From: Halomonas sp. | Lineage (GTDB): Bacteria > Pseudomonadota > Gammaproteobacteria > Pseudomonadales > Halomonadaceae | Direction: 5' to 3' | NCBI RefSeq assembly: GCF_030457605.1 | Contig: NZ_JAKDUR010000002.1 | Coordinates: 86,140 to 150,139 of the forward strand | Length of the DNA: 64,000 nt | Shown here: in pieces, positions 33,645 to 43,500 of the stretch | Numbering within the stretch: position 1 is the stretch's first letter | How the letters are laid out: each line of letters begins with the position of its first letter | The notes under the pieces: generated by a model | Told to the model about the DNA's origin: nothing | What the model saw: only the letters and a program-made list of their open reading frames with translations | Databases searched by the model: none | Made by a program: the position numbers and the translations under genes

Positions 33645-34499
33645 CTAGGAGCCCGAGCGCAGGTGCCGCATGGAGGCATACCAACCGGTAGCAAGCCCCA
33701 CCACCAACCCGCCCAGATGCGCTTCATTGGCCACGTTGCCAAAGCCTACCTTGCCGGCCAGCGCCGTCATGGTGAAGACCATCCAGCCGAGCATGAAGAC
33801 GACCAGCATTGTCGGCACGAAAAATCCGCTCTGCGGTGCGCGGCGCGACATCAGCCACACATGGCCCAGCAGCGCATATACTACCCCTGACATACCGCCG
33901 AAAAGCGCCGTGCCCGTGGCGTATTGGGCAATGTTGGCTCCTACGCCGGCCACCAGCAAAAGTACCAGCATCCAGCGGCTGCCCTGCAGCGTTTCGACCT
34001 GACGACCGAAATACCAGACCCACATCAGATTGAAAATCAGATGCGTCCAGCCGAAATGCAAAAATGCCGGTGATAAAAGTCGCCATACCTGGCCGCTGGC
34101 AAACGTCTGGCTGAGCGAGCCAAACACCAGCTCGTCGCCGGAAATGCCGATCGGCACGATGGTGAGGCTGACAATCAGCCAATCGCCAAACATGCTGATC
34201 AGCGCAAACACCGCAATACTCAAGGCAACCATGGCGGCCGTCACCGGCACGCGCTTCAGCAACGGCATTACACTTACACTGCCGCGCCGTGTATGCGGAT
34301 CAGCGGGAGCGTCCAATGGCTCGCCACGCTGCCAGCGCCCGACCACGCTCTGTAGCGCATCGTGCTGAGCCGGGTTGGCCAGCCACAAAAGCTGACCGTC
34401 AGCCTCTTGGGTAATACGGTGGCTGATTCGTTGCTGCCAAAGCGTCTGGCGCAGCGTACGCGTATCGGCATCGTGGGGCAGAAGCATAACGGGCTGCAT
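33645..34499 (-). CDS. Rhomboid-family intramembrane serine protease
   Basis: A 284-residue GlpG-like rhomboid. An N-terminal cytoplasmic domain of about 75 residues precedes six membrane helices. The catalytic serine is in GMSGVVYALLG and the catalytic histidine in NEAHLGGLVVGL. HFGWTHLIFNL gives the conserved HxxxN oxyanion motif. Rhomboids cut transmembrane substrates within the inner membrane; the substrate here is unknown. A 233-bp gap follows before yeaC, with no gene seen. Confidence 0.92.
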   Translation of the reverse strand: MQPVMLLPHDADTRTLRQTLWQQRISHRITQEADGQLLWLANPAQHDALQSVVGRWQRGEPLDAPADPHTRRGSVSVMPLLKRVPVTAAMVALSIAVFALISMFGDWLIVSLTIVPIGISGDELVFGSLSQTFASGQVWRLLSPAFLHFGWTHLIFNLMWVWYFGRQVETLQGSRWMLVLLLVAGVGANIAQYATGTALFGGMSGVVYALLGHVWLMSRRAPQSGFFVPTMLVVFMLGWMVFTMTALAGKVGFGNVANEAHLGGLVVGLATGWYASMRHLRSGS

Positions 34500-34522
34500 G
34501 GCGCTCTCTTTATGTCCAGACG

Positions 34523-34549
34523 AAAAAAACCGGCGGTGGAAGCCGCCGG
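34523..34549 (-). terminator. Minus-strand terminator ahead of the rhomboid gene
   Basis: Stem CCGGCGG / CCGCCGG with a 6-base loop, next to an A-run at 34523-34529 that becomes a T-run on the minus strand. It lies between the phosphoesterase gene and the rhomboid gene and probably ends the nadK-phosphoesterase transcript. Confidence 0.75.
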
Positions 34550-34666
34550 ATAAAGCAAGGGATCATTCAAGGGAACACTTACTCTGATGGCCGGCCGCAC
34601 GCAAAGTTCACCCGTTATCTCAAAAAAATGTCATTTTTTATAAAACCGGCGTTATACCGGGCTACA

Positions 34667-35677
34667 TCAGACCGATAGCAGGCTTTCTTCCCGGGGCACG
34701 CGCACCCAGACAAACCGGTCAGCGTTCAGCGTTTGTTCGCCACTCCAACGATAGGCTACCAGACGGCCGTATTTCACCGCGCTATAGTCCAGGCAGGCAA
34801 TGTTGTGCGTCGGCAGCGACGGCACGCCTTCGCACCAGTAATGCCCGATAAAAAGCGGCGGCTGGTCGCTGCCATAATAACTCAGGCGGCGGCGTTCCCC
34901 CGGCTCCAGCGGCCGTGATTCCAGATCGCCCGGCAGATTATCCGGTTGAAATACCACATCGCCCCAGACCGCGGGCGCTTCGCTCCAGAAATGCGCGCGA
35001 AAACTGCTGCGAGTAAAGCCGTCACCGGAATGGATCTCCACACCTCGGGGCAGGGGTATATTGGCTCCGCGCGTCAGCCTGTCCAGAATATCGAATGCTT
35101 CGGTCGAGGCATCGGTGGACTCTTCCAGAAAGGCGTCGTCCATGCAGGCATTGGGTCGACGCTTTAGCAGCCTGGCGATCAGTGTTTCATCCCAGCAGGC
35201 GTGTACCACGCGAATACCGTCGATCTCCAGGCACAGCGGAATGGTCTTGAACCAGGCCAGGGTGTCTTCCCATTCGTTAGTGTAGTCGTAATACTGCTCC
35301 AGGGTTTCACGAATCAGGCGATTGTTGCGCGGCGTATGCTCGCGCAGCCAGCGTTTACCGCTACCCGCCGGCCCCGGATAAGAGTACGCCAGCGCGTTGT
35401 ACTCATGGTTGCCCATGACGATGTACGCTTCGCCCGCTTCCACCATGCGCCGGGCCACGGTGACCGCCAGCCGGATACGCGGACCGCGGTCAATCAGGTC
35501 GCCCAAAAAGATGACCTTGCGCCGGGGATGGCGATACACGCCGCCACGCTTTTCATAGCCCATCTTCTCCAGCAGGGTTACCAGCGTTGCGCCGCAGCCG
35601 TGAACATCACCGATCAGATCGTAACCTTCAAGCCGTGGCTTGCCCTGCCGGGTGTGTGGCATGAGGGTCCGTTGCAT
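34667..35677 (-). CDS. Calcineurin-like metallophosphoesterase
   Basis: A 336-residue phosphoesterase with the metal-binding blocks of the family in order: GDVHG (23-27), GDLIDRG near 58-64, and GNHEYNA near 89. Late histidines in VVHACWDE and FIGHYW complete the site. It resembles the PrpE/ApaH-like class, which act on protein phosphates or dinucleoside polyphosphates, but the substrate is not evident. It starts 2 bases after the nadK stop with a GGGAGA site, so it is probably co-expressed with NAD kinase. Confidence 0.85.
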   Translation of the reverse strand: MQRTLMPHTRQGKPRLEGYDLIGDVHGCGATLVTLLEKMGYEKRGGVYRHPRRKVIFLGDLIDRGPRIRLAVTVARRMVEAGEAYIVMGNHEYNALAYSYPGPAGSGKRWLREHTPRNNRLIRETLEQYYDYTNEWEDTLAWFKTIPLCLEIDGIRVVHACWDETLIARLLKRRPNACMDDAFLEESTDASTEAFDILDRLTRGANIPLPRGVEIHSGDGFTRSSFRAHFWSEAPAVWGDVVFQPDNLPGDLESRPLEPGERRRLSYYGSDQPPLFIGHYWCEGVPSLPTHNIACLDYSAVKYGRLVAYRWSGEQTLNADRFVWVRVPREESLLSV

Positions 35678-35679
35678 GG

Positions 35680-36609
35680 TTAATCTCCCAGCCGATGGCT
35701 CCAGCCCAGCTTGCTGCGCAGCACTTCATAAAAGTTGTGCCCCAGCGGATGCACCAGCTGCACCCGTTCGGGCTTGCGTTTTATCACCAGCACATCATCG
35801 GGCTTGGCGACGGCTCGGGTCTGGCCGTCACAGCTGACGTGCGGATAAACCATGTTGGTTTCGCCGATATGAATGCGGATTTCGCTGGCCGCGTCCAGCA
35901 CTACCGGCCGGCTGGACAGCGTATGCGGAAACATCGGCACCAGCGTTACCACATCAAGTCGGGGATGCATGATGGGCCCGCCCCCGGAAAGTGCATAGGC
36001 CGTTGACCCCGTAGGTGTGGCGATAATCAGGCCGTCGCTGCGCTGGCTGTAAACGAACTGGCCATCCACGAACAGCTCGAACTCGATCATGCGCACTGCC
36101 TTTCCCGAATGCACCACGACTTCGTTGAGCGCTTCGCCATGGCCGACCGCGACGCCGTTGCGATAGAGCTCGGCATCCAGCAGGAAACGTTCTTCACGTT
36201 CATAATGGCCGGCCAGCACTTCGCCGACGCGGTCTTCCAGCTCGTCGGGCGAGATATCAGTGAGAAAACCCAGACGACCGCGATTCACGCCCAGAATCAA
36301 CGTGCCGGTTTCACACAGCGTGCGCGCCGCTCCCAGCAGGCTGCCGTCGCCGCCCACGACAATCACCAGGTCACAAAGCTCACCCAGCGCCCGGCGGCTG
36401 GTTTCCGGCAGGCCATGGTCGGCAATGACGGTGGCCGTGCGGTCTTCCATCACCACGTGATAGTCACGCTCGGTCAGATAGCGAATCAAGCGCTTGAGAG
36501 AATCGACAACCTTGTCACTGCCCAGCCGGCCGATCAGGCCGATGGTCGTAAAAGGCCGCACACCGCTTTGGTCAGATGGTGCGCCGGTAGCAGAAGCTGT
36601 GTCAGTCAT
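35680..36609 (-). CDS. nadK: NAD kinase
   Basis: ATP-dependent NAD kinase, 309 residues, making NADP in the cytoplasm. The GGDGSLLGAAR motif, GVNRGRLGFLTDI, and TPTGSTAYALSGGGPI are the family blocks that bind NAD and ATP. The first 20 residues are a polar extension. It is followed at once by the phosphoesterase gene. Confidence 0.95.
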   Translation of the reverse strand: MTDTASATGAPSDQSGVRPFTTIGLIGRLGSDKVVDSLKRLIRYLTERDYHVVMEDRTATVIADHGLPETSRRALGELCDLVIVVGGDGSLLGAARTLCETGTLILGVNRGRLGFLTDISPDELEDRVGEVLAGHYEREERFLLDAELYRNGVAVGHGEALNEVVVHSGKAVRMIEFELFVDGQFVYSQRSDGLIIATPTGSTAYALSGGGPIMHPRLDVVTLVPMFPHTLSSRPVVLDAASEIRIHIGETNMVYPHVSCDGQTRAVAKPDDVLVIKRKPERVQLVHPLGHNFYEVLRSKLGWSHRLGD

Positions 36610-36714
36610 TAGGGCAACCCGTTAACATCGGCCTGCATTATGTCGGCCCGGAAGACGACGGGCAAATAGGCTTACGTCCTGGTGGGCCTGATTATCTTTC
36701 CGGCAGTGGCTCAT

Positions 36715-37584
36715 TCAGGCCTTAGCGGTTTTGCGTCCATTATAAAATCGCTGGTTGAGCCACAGTGAAGCACCAATAATCGCTCCGCCCAGCGCCAGCC
36801 GGCCAAGGTCAGCCTCGCGGTTCCAGATCAGCAGGTTCACCAGCAAGCCCGCCGGCACCAGCGCGTTGTTCATGATCGCAAGCGTGCCGGCATTCACTTT
36901 TACCGCACCGCGGTTCCAGAGAAAATAGCCGCCGCCCGAGGCAGCCAGCCCCAACCATACAAGTACCAGCCATTGGCGGCCCTCGGTGGGCAACGCCGCC
37001 GTATTGCCCAGCAGTAAAAACGCGGGCAGCACCACCGCCAGTGCGCCGAGAAAAAACCAGCCGAACACGTTATGCCAGGGCAACGAGTGCGGCAGCGTGA
37101 CGGCCAGCCGCCGATAGCCCACCTGCCCCAGGGCAAAGCACAAGCTGGCTCCCTGTACCACGCAGAATCCCAACCAGAAACCGGCATTCACACCGTCGTA
37201 ACGGATCACCGCTGCGCCCAGCACTGCCAACAGTGCCGTCAGCAGGTACAGCGGCGTAAAGCGGCCAAACAGCAGGTCATCGAGCAAGGCGATATACACC
37301 GGCGTCAGGACGGTAAACAACAGCACCTCGGGCACCGACAACAGCAAAAACGACTGATAAAGAAACAGGTACATGATGCCCTGCTGCAACGCCCCGATCA
37401 CCATGAGCGCCAACCGTTTTTTGCCCTGCAGAAGACGCGGGCGCAAAAACGGCAAAAAGACCAGCGCCGCCAGCGATATCCTTGCCAACACGGCAAAGTA
37501 GCTGTCGACCTGGCCGGCCAGGTAGGCGCCAATCAGCGAAAAGGAAAATGCCCACAACGCCGTCACGCCAATAAGGTAGTTCAA
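36715..37584 (-). CDS. EamA/DMT-family transporter
   Basis: A 289-residue inner-membrane protein with about ten hydrophobic helices and two EamA repeats, likely an exporter of amino acids, amines or other metabolites. RISLAALVFLPFLRPRLL and ILTPVYIALLDDLLFGRFTPLYLLTALLAVLGAAVI are typical of the first repeat. The start codon is TTG at 37584, with GAGG six bases upstream; the start and ribosome site sit within an inverted repeat. The substrate is unknown. Confidence 0.85.
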   Translation of the reverse strand: MNYLIGVTALWAFSFSLIGAYLAGQVDSYFAVLARISLAALVFLPFLRPRLLQGKKRLALMVIGALQQGIMYLFLYQSFLLLSVPEVLLFTVLTPVYIALLDDLLFGRFTPLYLLTALLAVLGAAVIRYDGVNAGFWLGFCVVQGASLCFALGQVGYRRLAVTLPHSLPWHNVFGWFFLGALAVVLPAFLLLGNTAALPTEGRQWLVLVWLGLAASGGGYFLWNRGAVKVNAGTLAIMNNALVPAGLLVNLLIWNREADLGRLALGGAIIGASLWLNQRFYNGRKTAKA

Positions 37585-37622
37585 GGTAAACCTCTGAGGG
37601 GTAAAAAGTTTACCTTAGTATA
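37583..37622 (-). promoter_or_regulatory. Inverted repeat and -10 box over the EamA transporter start
   Basis: A perfect 9-bp inverted repeat AAGGTAAAC / GTTTACCTT (37583-37591 and 37608-37616) with a 16-base spacer covers the start codon and ribosome site. A second GGTAAA/TTTACC pair is nested in it. TATACT, five of six to the -10 consensus, directly abuts it (37622-37617 on the minus strand). This arrangement suggests a repressor site at the transcription start or an mRNA hairpin. Confidence 0.5.
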
Positions 37623-37647
37623 CCCGCTCCTGGGGCTCGGCCCAATT

Positions 37648-38217
37648 CTATTCGCGGCCACGCAACCAGGCAATTGCATAGATCATGCCGGGAAGCCACA
37701 GCAGCATGGTCAAAGCGATACTGATGGCCACACGGCGCCCGCCGCCGCCGCTTAAACCAATGGCCAGCGGTGGCAACAGTACGGCAAGTGCGGCGTAGGC
37801 CGCGTTGAGCACCACGGGCTCTTTTTCCGTGGCAGCTGCGGGCATCTGTAGCTCGGGCGCCTGACCGGGTGCCGGCGGCGTAAAATGCCCCACGGCCGCA
37901 CTGGGTGGTGCTTGCGCCGGCTCAGGGTCGGGGGTGGCGGCGTTCGATTCGGGCTGACTCCCGGGCGCCGCTGCAGGTGGCTGCTCTGCCTGGCGGTGGG
38001 CCTGTTTGTCGATTTTTTGCTCCAGCGACGCTGCATCTTCTGCCAGCTCGTCGTGATAACGCTCCCAGTCCTCCCAATCGTGGGGCGTGCCGGTAATAGG
38101 CCGGTGGTCTCCGGCACCACGGGCACGTTCCCAGGCTTTTTCTTCCAGGGTATTCGGTCGATCCGGGTCACGATCAAGCCCGACACCTTTGCGGCTCAAA
38201 TATTCACGTGCATCCAT
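37648..38217 (-). CDS. Pmp3/YqaE-like membrane protein with long polar N-terminus
   Basis: A 189-residue protein in two parts. Residues 1-130 are hydrophilic and rich in Pro, Ala, Glu and Gln (DWEDWERYHDEL, then a proline-rich linker). Residues 135-186 form two membrane helices: AALAVLLPPLAIGL, then a glycine-rich turn, then ISIALTMLLWLPGMIYAIAWL. This closely matches the LPP-turn-LxxLxWxPGxIHA pattern of the small Pmp3/YqaE proteins, which are normally only about 50-60 residues and linked to salt or membrane stress. An AGGAG site supports the start. The function of the N-terminal part is unknown. Confidence 0.72.
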   Translation of the reverse strand: MDAREYLSRKGVGLDRDPDRPNTLEEKAWERARGAGDHRPITGTPHDWEDWERYHDELAEDAASLEQKIDKQAHRQAEQPPAAAPGSQPESNAATPDPEPAQAPPSAAVGHFTPPAPGQAPELQMPAAATEKEPVVLNAAYAALAVLLPPLAIGLSGGGGRRVAISIALTMLLWLPGMIYAIAWLRGRE

Positions 38218-38318
38218 CAGCGCACTCCTGGCGAGTAAAAAACAATGAACTGGACTAATCTAAAGATGATGGTCGCCGTGGCGTTCTTCAACCACGACTC
38301 GTTCAAGGAGCACTTATT

Positions 38319-38726
38319 ATGGCTCAGAAAACACCGGATGTTGTTCGCGATATCATGTCCCGGGACTGCTACCGTGTCTCACCCGAGACGTCCATCACCA
38401 CCCTTGCCCAGGGCCTGACCCTGCATCGCCTGCCCGGTGCGCCGGTGGTCGATGGGGCGGATCGTCTGGTGGGTTTTATTTCCGAGCAGGATGTCATCGG
38501 TCAGGTACTGGATAGCGTTTATCATGATGGCGAGGCGCCGCTGGTCAAAGAGCTGATGCGTAGCGATGTGCTCAGCGTAACCCCCAACAAGTCCGTGACG
38601 GATCTGGCCCAGGAGATGCTCGGCGCCAAGCCCAAAGTTTATCCGGTGGTGGAACAGTATCGGCTGGTCGGCATTGTCACACGACGCGATATATTGATGG
38701 CTTTGCTCAATATCCGGCGCCACTGA
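38319..38726 (+). CDS. Tandem CBS-domain protein
   Basis: A 135-residue cytoplasmic protein made of two CBS repeats. The first includes VRDIMSRDCYRVSPETSI and APVVDGADRLVGFISEQDVI, the second LMRSDVLSVTPNKSVTDLAQEML and YPVVEQYRLVGIVTRRDIL. Such pairs bind adenine nucleotides and regulate partners; no partner can be named. AAGGAG precedes the ATG by 8 bases. It is divergent from the Pmp3-like gene. Confidence 0.88.
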   Translation: MAQKTPDVVRDIMSRDCYRVSPETSITTLAQGLTLHRLPGAPVVDGADRLVGFISEQDVIGQVLDSVYHDGEAPLVKELMRSDVLSVTPNKSVTDLAQEMLGAKPKVYPVVEQYRLVGIVTRRDILMALLNIRRH

Positions 38727-38782
38727 CAAAAGTCCGGCTGTCGTCCGTTTGTGCCCGGTGCTGACGTCGCAAACATGCTGCC

Positions 38783-38809
38783 AAAAAAAACGCTGCCCAC
38801 GGGCAGCGT
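38783..38809 (-). terminator. Orphan minus-strand terminator in 338-bp gap
   Basis: Stem ACGCTGCCC / GGGCAGCGT with a 2-base (effectively 4-base) loop, next to an A-run (38783-38790) that reads as eight Ts on the minus strand. No minus-strand gene ends here. The 38727-39064 gap otherwise holds only a promoter-like TATAAT at 38985 and a small hairpin at 39003-39018. A short minus-strand RNA ending here is possible. Confidence 0.6.
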
Positions 38810-38984
38810 AAACAAGGGATCGAAAACAATAGCCAGTCCAACAATTATCGCGATGACCTCCTTTTACGATGACCAGTGCAACAGCCTTTGCCACTGCTAT
38901 CGCTATGCTGCCTGTAACCTTTCAGACACCGTTATCGACAAAAGTTCGCTTACCGGACAAATTTTCTCGCGCTGCGTGTACGCG

Positions 38985-39018
38985 TATAATGCTCACCGGT
39001 TGCGCCACCCAGGTGGCG
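38985..39018 (+). promoter_or_regulatory. Candidate promoter and leader hairpin before 39065 gene
   Basis: A perfect TATAAT lies at 38985-38990, about 75 bases before the ATG of the next gene, but no good -35 element was found. It is followed by a CGCCACC-CA-GGTGGCG hairpin (39003-39018) that would fall near the 5' end of the mRNA. Confidence 0.4.
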
Positions 39019-39064
39019 GGCGCGTTATGTACTTCCTTTTTACACGCAATCCCGGAGCCATTTC

Positions 39065-39424
39065 ATGGCGCTTTATTTGCTGGTGTTTGGCGTTTGCCTG
39101 CTGGTTATCGGCACTACGGTCGTGATTCTGCTCTCGACCCACACCCCCCGTTATCGCACGGAAGCACATCACTTGCTGGACGTTTTCGACAAGGCGCTGG
39201 CAAGCCAGGTCAGCGAAAGCGAATGGAACGCGCTCATCGGCTATCCAATCCGCCACGATGAATACCTGGAAGGCGTACGCCGCCGGGCGGTTCATCTCAT
39301 GGAAGAGCACGGCCGCCGCTGGCAACTTGTCCAGGGCAAGCCCCTGCTCAATACCCGCGGGCAGGCGGAACTTCAAGCGCTACGCGACCATCTGGCCGCC
39401 CGTATGGCTCTGCGCCGTACGTAA
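39065..39424 (+). CDS. Small membrane-anchored protein of unknown function
   Basis: I do not recognise it. It has 119 residues. Residues 3-23 form one hydrophobic segment (LYLLVFGVCLLVIGTTVVILL) that is probably an N-terminal membrane anchor or uncleaved signal. The rest is hydrophilic and likely helical (HHLLDVFDKALASQVSESEW, then RRAVHLMEEHGRRW). CCGGAG lies 9 bases before the ATG. It is 16 bases ahead of the AraC regulator gene and may be co-transcribed with it. Confidence 0.7.
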   Translation: MALYLLVFGVCLLVIGTTVVILLSTHTPRYRTEAHHLLDVFDKALASQVSESEWNALIGYPIRHDEYLEGVRRRAVHLMEEHGRRWQLVQGKPLLNTRGQAELQALRDHLAARMALRRT

Positions 39425-39440
39425 CCCCGAGGAGGGCGCC

Positions 39441-40286
39441 ATGCATAGCACCATTCGCGAACTGCCGCTGGAAACCGCCACCCGGCATCACGCTCACGAC
39501 TTTCACCAGATCGTGATCACGCTGTGCGGTACCGCTCGCTTTGAAATCGACGGCCTCGGTGGGCGGCTGGATGCCTATGCCGGCTGTATCGTGCCGGCCA
39601 ACTGTGAGCATTATTATTCCGGCAATGCGGAAAACCGCCAGCTCATTCTGGACCTGCCGCCGGAGGCACCGGCATTGTGCGGTGACCACCGTGAACTGGC
39701 TGCGCTGTTTGACGCCCCGCGCTTTTTTACTCTGGACAATGCCCTACGCCATTACATGGCCTTTATGGAAAGTGAAATGGCTCTGATGGGGCGCTCGCCC
39801 GAACACCCGGTACCGTTAAACAACGATGTCATGCGCCATGATCGGCTGGCAGTGGCCTTTCTCGGGGCGCTGATGTCACGACTGGGGCCATCACGGCAAG
39901 CGCCCGGGCGCCTGAACCTGACGCCCATTCAGCGTCATATCGAGTGCCATCTGGCCGAACCGCTATACGTGGCTGATCTGGCGAGTCTGGCTTGCCTGAG
40001 CGAAGCACATTTTTCCACGCAGTTTCGCCGCCAGACGGGGCTTTCCCCCTGGCAGTACGTACGCCGTCAGCGCCTCGGGGCAGCGCGACAGCTGATCCTG
40101 CAAAGTGCACTGCCACTGGCTGATATCGCACTGCAAACCGGCTTTGCCAGCCAAAGCACCCTTTCTCATGCTTTTCGCCGCTGTTTTGGTGTTTCTCCGC
40201 GTGCCTTGCGCCGCCAGGCCCATTCTCGACACGACCCCGCCACCCAACCGCCCACGCCTCCGTTTTCACCGGTCAGAGCCTTGTAG
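39441..40286 (+). CDS. AraC-family regulator, probable activator of proline catabolism
   Basis: A 281-residue AraC/XylS regulator. An N-terminal cupin-like sensor (HAHDFHQIVITLCG, then DAYAGCIVPANCEHYY) is followed by a C-terminal double helix-turn-helix (LYVADLASLACLSEAHFSTQFRRQTG and LADIALQTGFASQSTLSHAFRRCFGVSPRALRR). A GGAGG site supports the start at 39441. It lies 227 bp before putA and in the same orientation. The order AraC regulator-putA-putP matches the pruR-putA-putP region of Pseudomonas, where PruR activates put genes with proline. That equivalence is inference. Confidence 0.85.
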   Translation: MHSTIRELPLETATRHHAHDFHQIVITLCGTARFEIDGLGGRLDAYAGCIVPANCEHYYSGNAENRQLILDLPPEAPALCGDHRELAALFDAPRFFTLDNALRHYMAFMESEMALMGRSPEHPVPLNNDVMRHDRLAVAFLGALMSRLGPSRQAPGRLNLTPIQRHIECHLAEPLYVADLASLACLSEAHFSTQFRRQTGLSPWQYVRRQRLGAARQLILQSALPLADIALQTGFASQSTLSHAFRRCFGVSPRALRRQAHSRHDPATQPPTPPFSPVRAL

Positions 40287-40513
40287 ACCAACGCGTTATA
40301 GACCAATGTCCCAAGTGCCTTGAGCGGCCTTGCTGGCGATACAATTCAAACTCCACTAAAGTTTAAAAAAGCCTTTGCGTCAGGGCGCTTACCGTGAAAA
40401 CAACACGTTTTACCCCGAAACGGACATACACGCGACGCTATTGCGCCCTACATTCAAAAGCCGCATAAAGGCGTAACATTTGATTTGATCTGTCTCTTCT
40501 CTGGGGGGCTTCA

Positions 40514-43500
40514 ATGCTCAAGGCCAAGACACTGCGTGACCCTGCCACCTGGCAAACCGATCCTGAGACGCTAATGGCACGCCTTAGTGATCATTATATT
40601 GTCGATGAAGACCGCTTTGTCCGCGAACTCATCAAGCTGCTGGAAGCCGACCGCGATGAGTACGCTCGCATTGAAGAAGACACGGCAACGCTTGTGCGCG
40701 AAGTGCGCAACATGGATACCGCGGTCGATACCATCGACGAACTTTTGCAGCAGTACAGCCTGGATACTCATGAAGGGCTGATGCTGATGTGCCTGGCCGA
40801 GGCCATGCTGCGCATTCCCGACAAGGCAACCGCCGATGCACTGATCGAAGACAAGCTCGGCCCTGCCGACTGGAATGCCCATGTCGGCAAAAGCGAATCG
40901 TGGATGGTCAACGCCTCGACATGGGGGCTTTTGATGACCGGCCGCGTGCTCAAGCTTGACCACCCCGAAGACGGCCAGCCTGCCGGTTTTATCAACCGCA
41001 TGGTCAACCGCATGGGCGAGCCGGTCATTCGCCGCGCCATGGTGGAAGCCATGAAGATCATGGGCAAACAATTTGTGCTGGGGCGCAACATCGACGAAGC
41101 CCTCAAGCGTTCCAAACCGTTGTTTGACAAGGGTTACACCTACTCCTACGACATGCTGGGCGAAGCCGCTCGCACCCGTGATGACGCCAAGGGCTATTTC
41201 GACGACTACAAAAGCGCTATCGAACAGGTCGGCAAGGCGCGCCAGAAACTGCGCGACACCACGCCTGCACCGTCCATCTCCATCAAGCTTTCCGCGCTGC
41301 ACCCCCGCTATGAATTCGGCCGGCGTGAACAGATTCTGGCCGAGCTGGTTGACACCGTCACGGCACTGGTGCGCACGGCACGCGAGCTGGACGTGGAAAT
41401 CACCATTGATGCCGAAGAGGTCGATCGTCTGGAGCTCTCGCTGGAGGTCTTTCGCGCGGTATATGAAAGCGAAGCGGCCAAGGGTTGGGGGCACTTCGGG
41501 CTGGTGGTTCAGGCCTACGCCAAACGCGCGCTGCCCACGCTTCACTATATCAACCGGCTGGCCGATCAACAGGGCGACGAGATTCCGCTGCGTCTGGTCA
41601 AAGGCGCTTACTGGGATACCGAGGTCAAGGAATCCCAGCAGCTGGGCGTTGAGGGCTATCCGGTGTTTACCCGCAAGGCCTGCACCGACGTGGCGTATTT
41701 GGCCTGCGTGCAATTCCTGCTATCCGACGCCACCCAGGGGCGCATCTTTCCCCAGTTTGCCACGCACAATGCCCACACGGTCACGGCCATTCTCGCCCAT
41801 GCCAACCATGCTGACCGGCCGTTCGAGTTTCAGCGTCTGCACGGGATGGGCGAAGCGCTTTACGACGCCGCACTGAAACGCGCGCCAAAAGGAACCTATT
41901 GCCGCATTTACGCCCCGGTGGGTGCGCACAAGGACCTTCTCCCCTACCTCGTTCGCCGGCTGCTGGAAAACGGTGCCAACTCGTCGTTCGTCCATCAGAT
42001 CGTTGACCCCGACGTGCCGGTGGAATCACTCTGCGAGCATCCCGTCGATACGCTGGCCGCGCACGACCACTGCGCCAATCCGCGTATCCCCCTGCCCCAG
42101 GACATATACGGCCCACGGCGACGCAACGCCCGCGGCGTTAACCTCAACATTTGCAGCCATTTTTATCCGCTAATGGAGCAAATGGCCGAATTCATGGATA
42201 AAACCTACACGGCCAAACCCTTGCTGGCATTCGAGGTGGACGATGATGCGGCAAGTAGTCACAGCGTGACATGCCCCTTCGATCGGCACCAGCAACTGGG
42301 CAGCATTCAATGGGTCACCCAGGAACAGACGGCCCGGGCCCTGGATGCCGCCTGGGCGGCGTTCCCCGACTGGGATGCCACACCGGTGGCCGAACGTGCT
42401 GCCATACTGCGCCGTTTTGCCGACCTGCTTGAATCGCACATGCCCGAGCTGATGACGCTTTGCTCGCGGGAAGGCGGCAAGCTTCTGACTGACGGCGTGG
42501 ACGAGATCAAGGAGGCCGTGGATTTCTGCCGCTACTACGCGATGCGCGCAGAAGACATTTTCAGCGAAGCCATCGAACTGCCCGGTCCCACCGGCGAGTC
42601 CAACTGCCTGCAAATGGGCGGTAAAGGTGTATTTGCTGCCATCAGCCCGTGGAACTTCCCCGTGGCCATTTTCTGCGGCCAGATGGTAGCCGCCGCTGTG
42701 TCGGGCAATACCGTGCTGGCCAAACCCGCCGAACAAACCTCGCTTATTGCCCACCGGGTAGTGGAGCTTCTGTACGCCGCCGGCATGCCCCGCGACGCCG
42801 TGCAGCTACTGCCCGGCGACGGCGAAAGCGTGGGTAGCGTGCTGACCGCCGACCCGCGCATTACCGGTGTGACGTTTACCGGCGGCACCGATACCGCGCA
42901 GGTGATCAACCGGGCGCTGGCCGCTCGGGAAAACGCGCCGCTACCCACGTTGATTGCCGAAACCGGCGGCATGAACGCAATGATCGTGGACTCTACCGCC
43001 CTGCCCGAGCAGGTCGTCGTGGATGTTATTCAATCGGCCTTCCAGAGTGCCGGCCAGCGCTGCTCGGCGCTGCGGGTGCTCTACCTGCAGGAAGACGTAG
43101 CCGACCGCACCATCGAGCTCCTGACCGGAGCCATGCAGGAATTGCGCGTGGGCGACCCGCGTGATCTAGGCACCGATGTAGGTCCGGTCATCGACGAAGA
43201 TGCCCGGGAACAGCTGCAGGCACATATCGACACACTGACCTCAGAAGGCCGCCTGATTGCCCAAACACCGCTGGAAGCAGCGCGGACCCAGGACGGTATC
43301 TTTATCGCGCCAACGGCTTTTCTCATAGACAACATCAATGCGCTTAGCCGCGAGCAGTTTGGCCCGATACTCCATATTGTTCGCTATAAAGCCGCAAAGC
43401 TGGATCAGGTCATCGACGATATCAACGGTCGCGGCTACGGGCTGACGTTTGGCGTACACAGCCGCAACGCCTCCTTTGCGGCAGGCATCGCACAACGCAT

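Noticed and set aside
38749..38870. Minus-strand peptide containing a hydrophobic VFDPLFTLPVG stretch
   Set aside because: No acceptable start codon follows the ribosome-site-like GGAGG, and the frame runs through the terminator into the end of the CBS gene.
40284..40305. Direct repeat TAGACCA (two copies, 15 bp apart) at the araC stop as an AraC binding site
   Set aside because: The repeat is only 7 bases, overlaps the stop codon and lies over 200 bp from putA.
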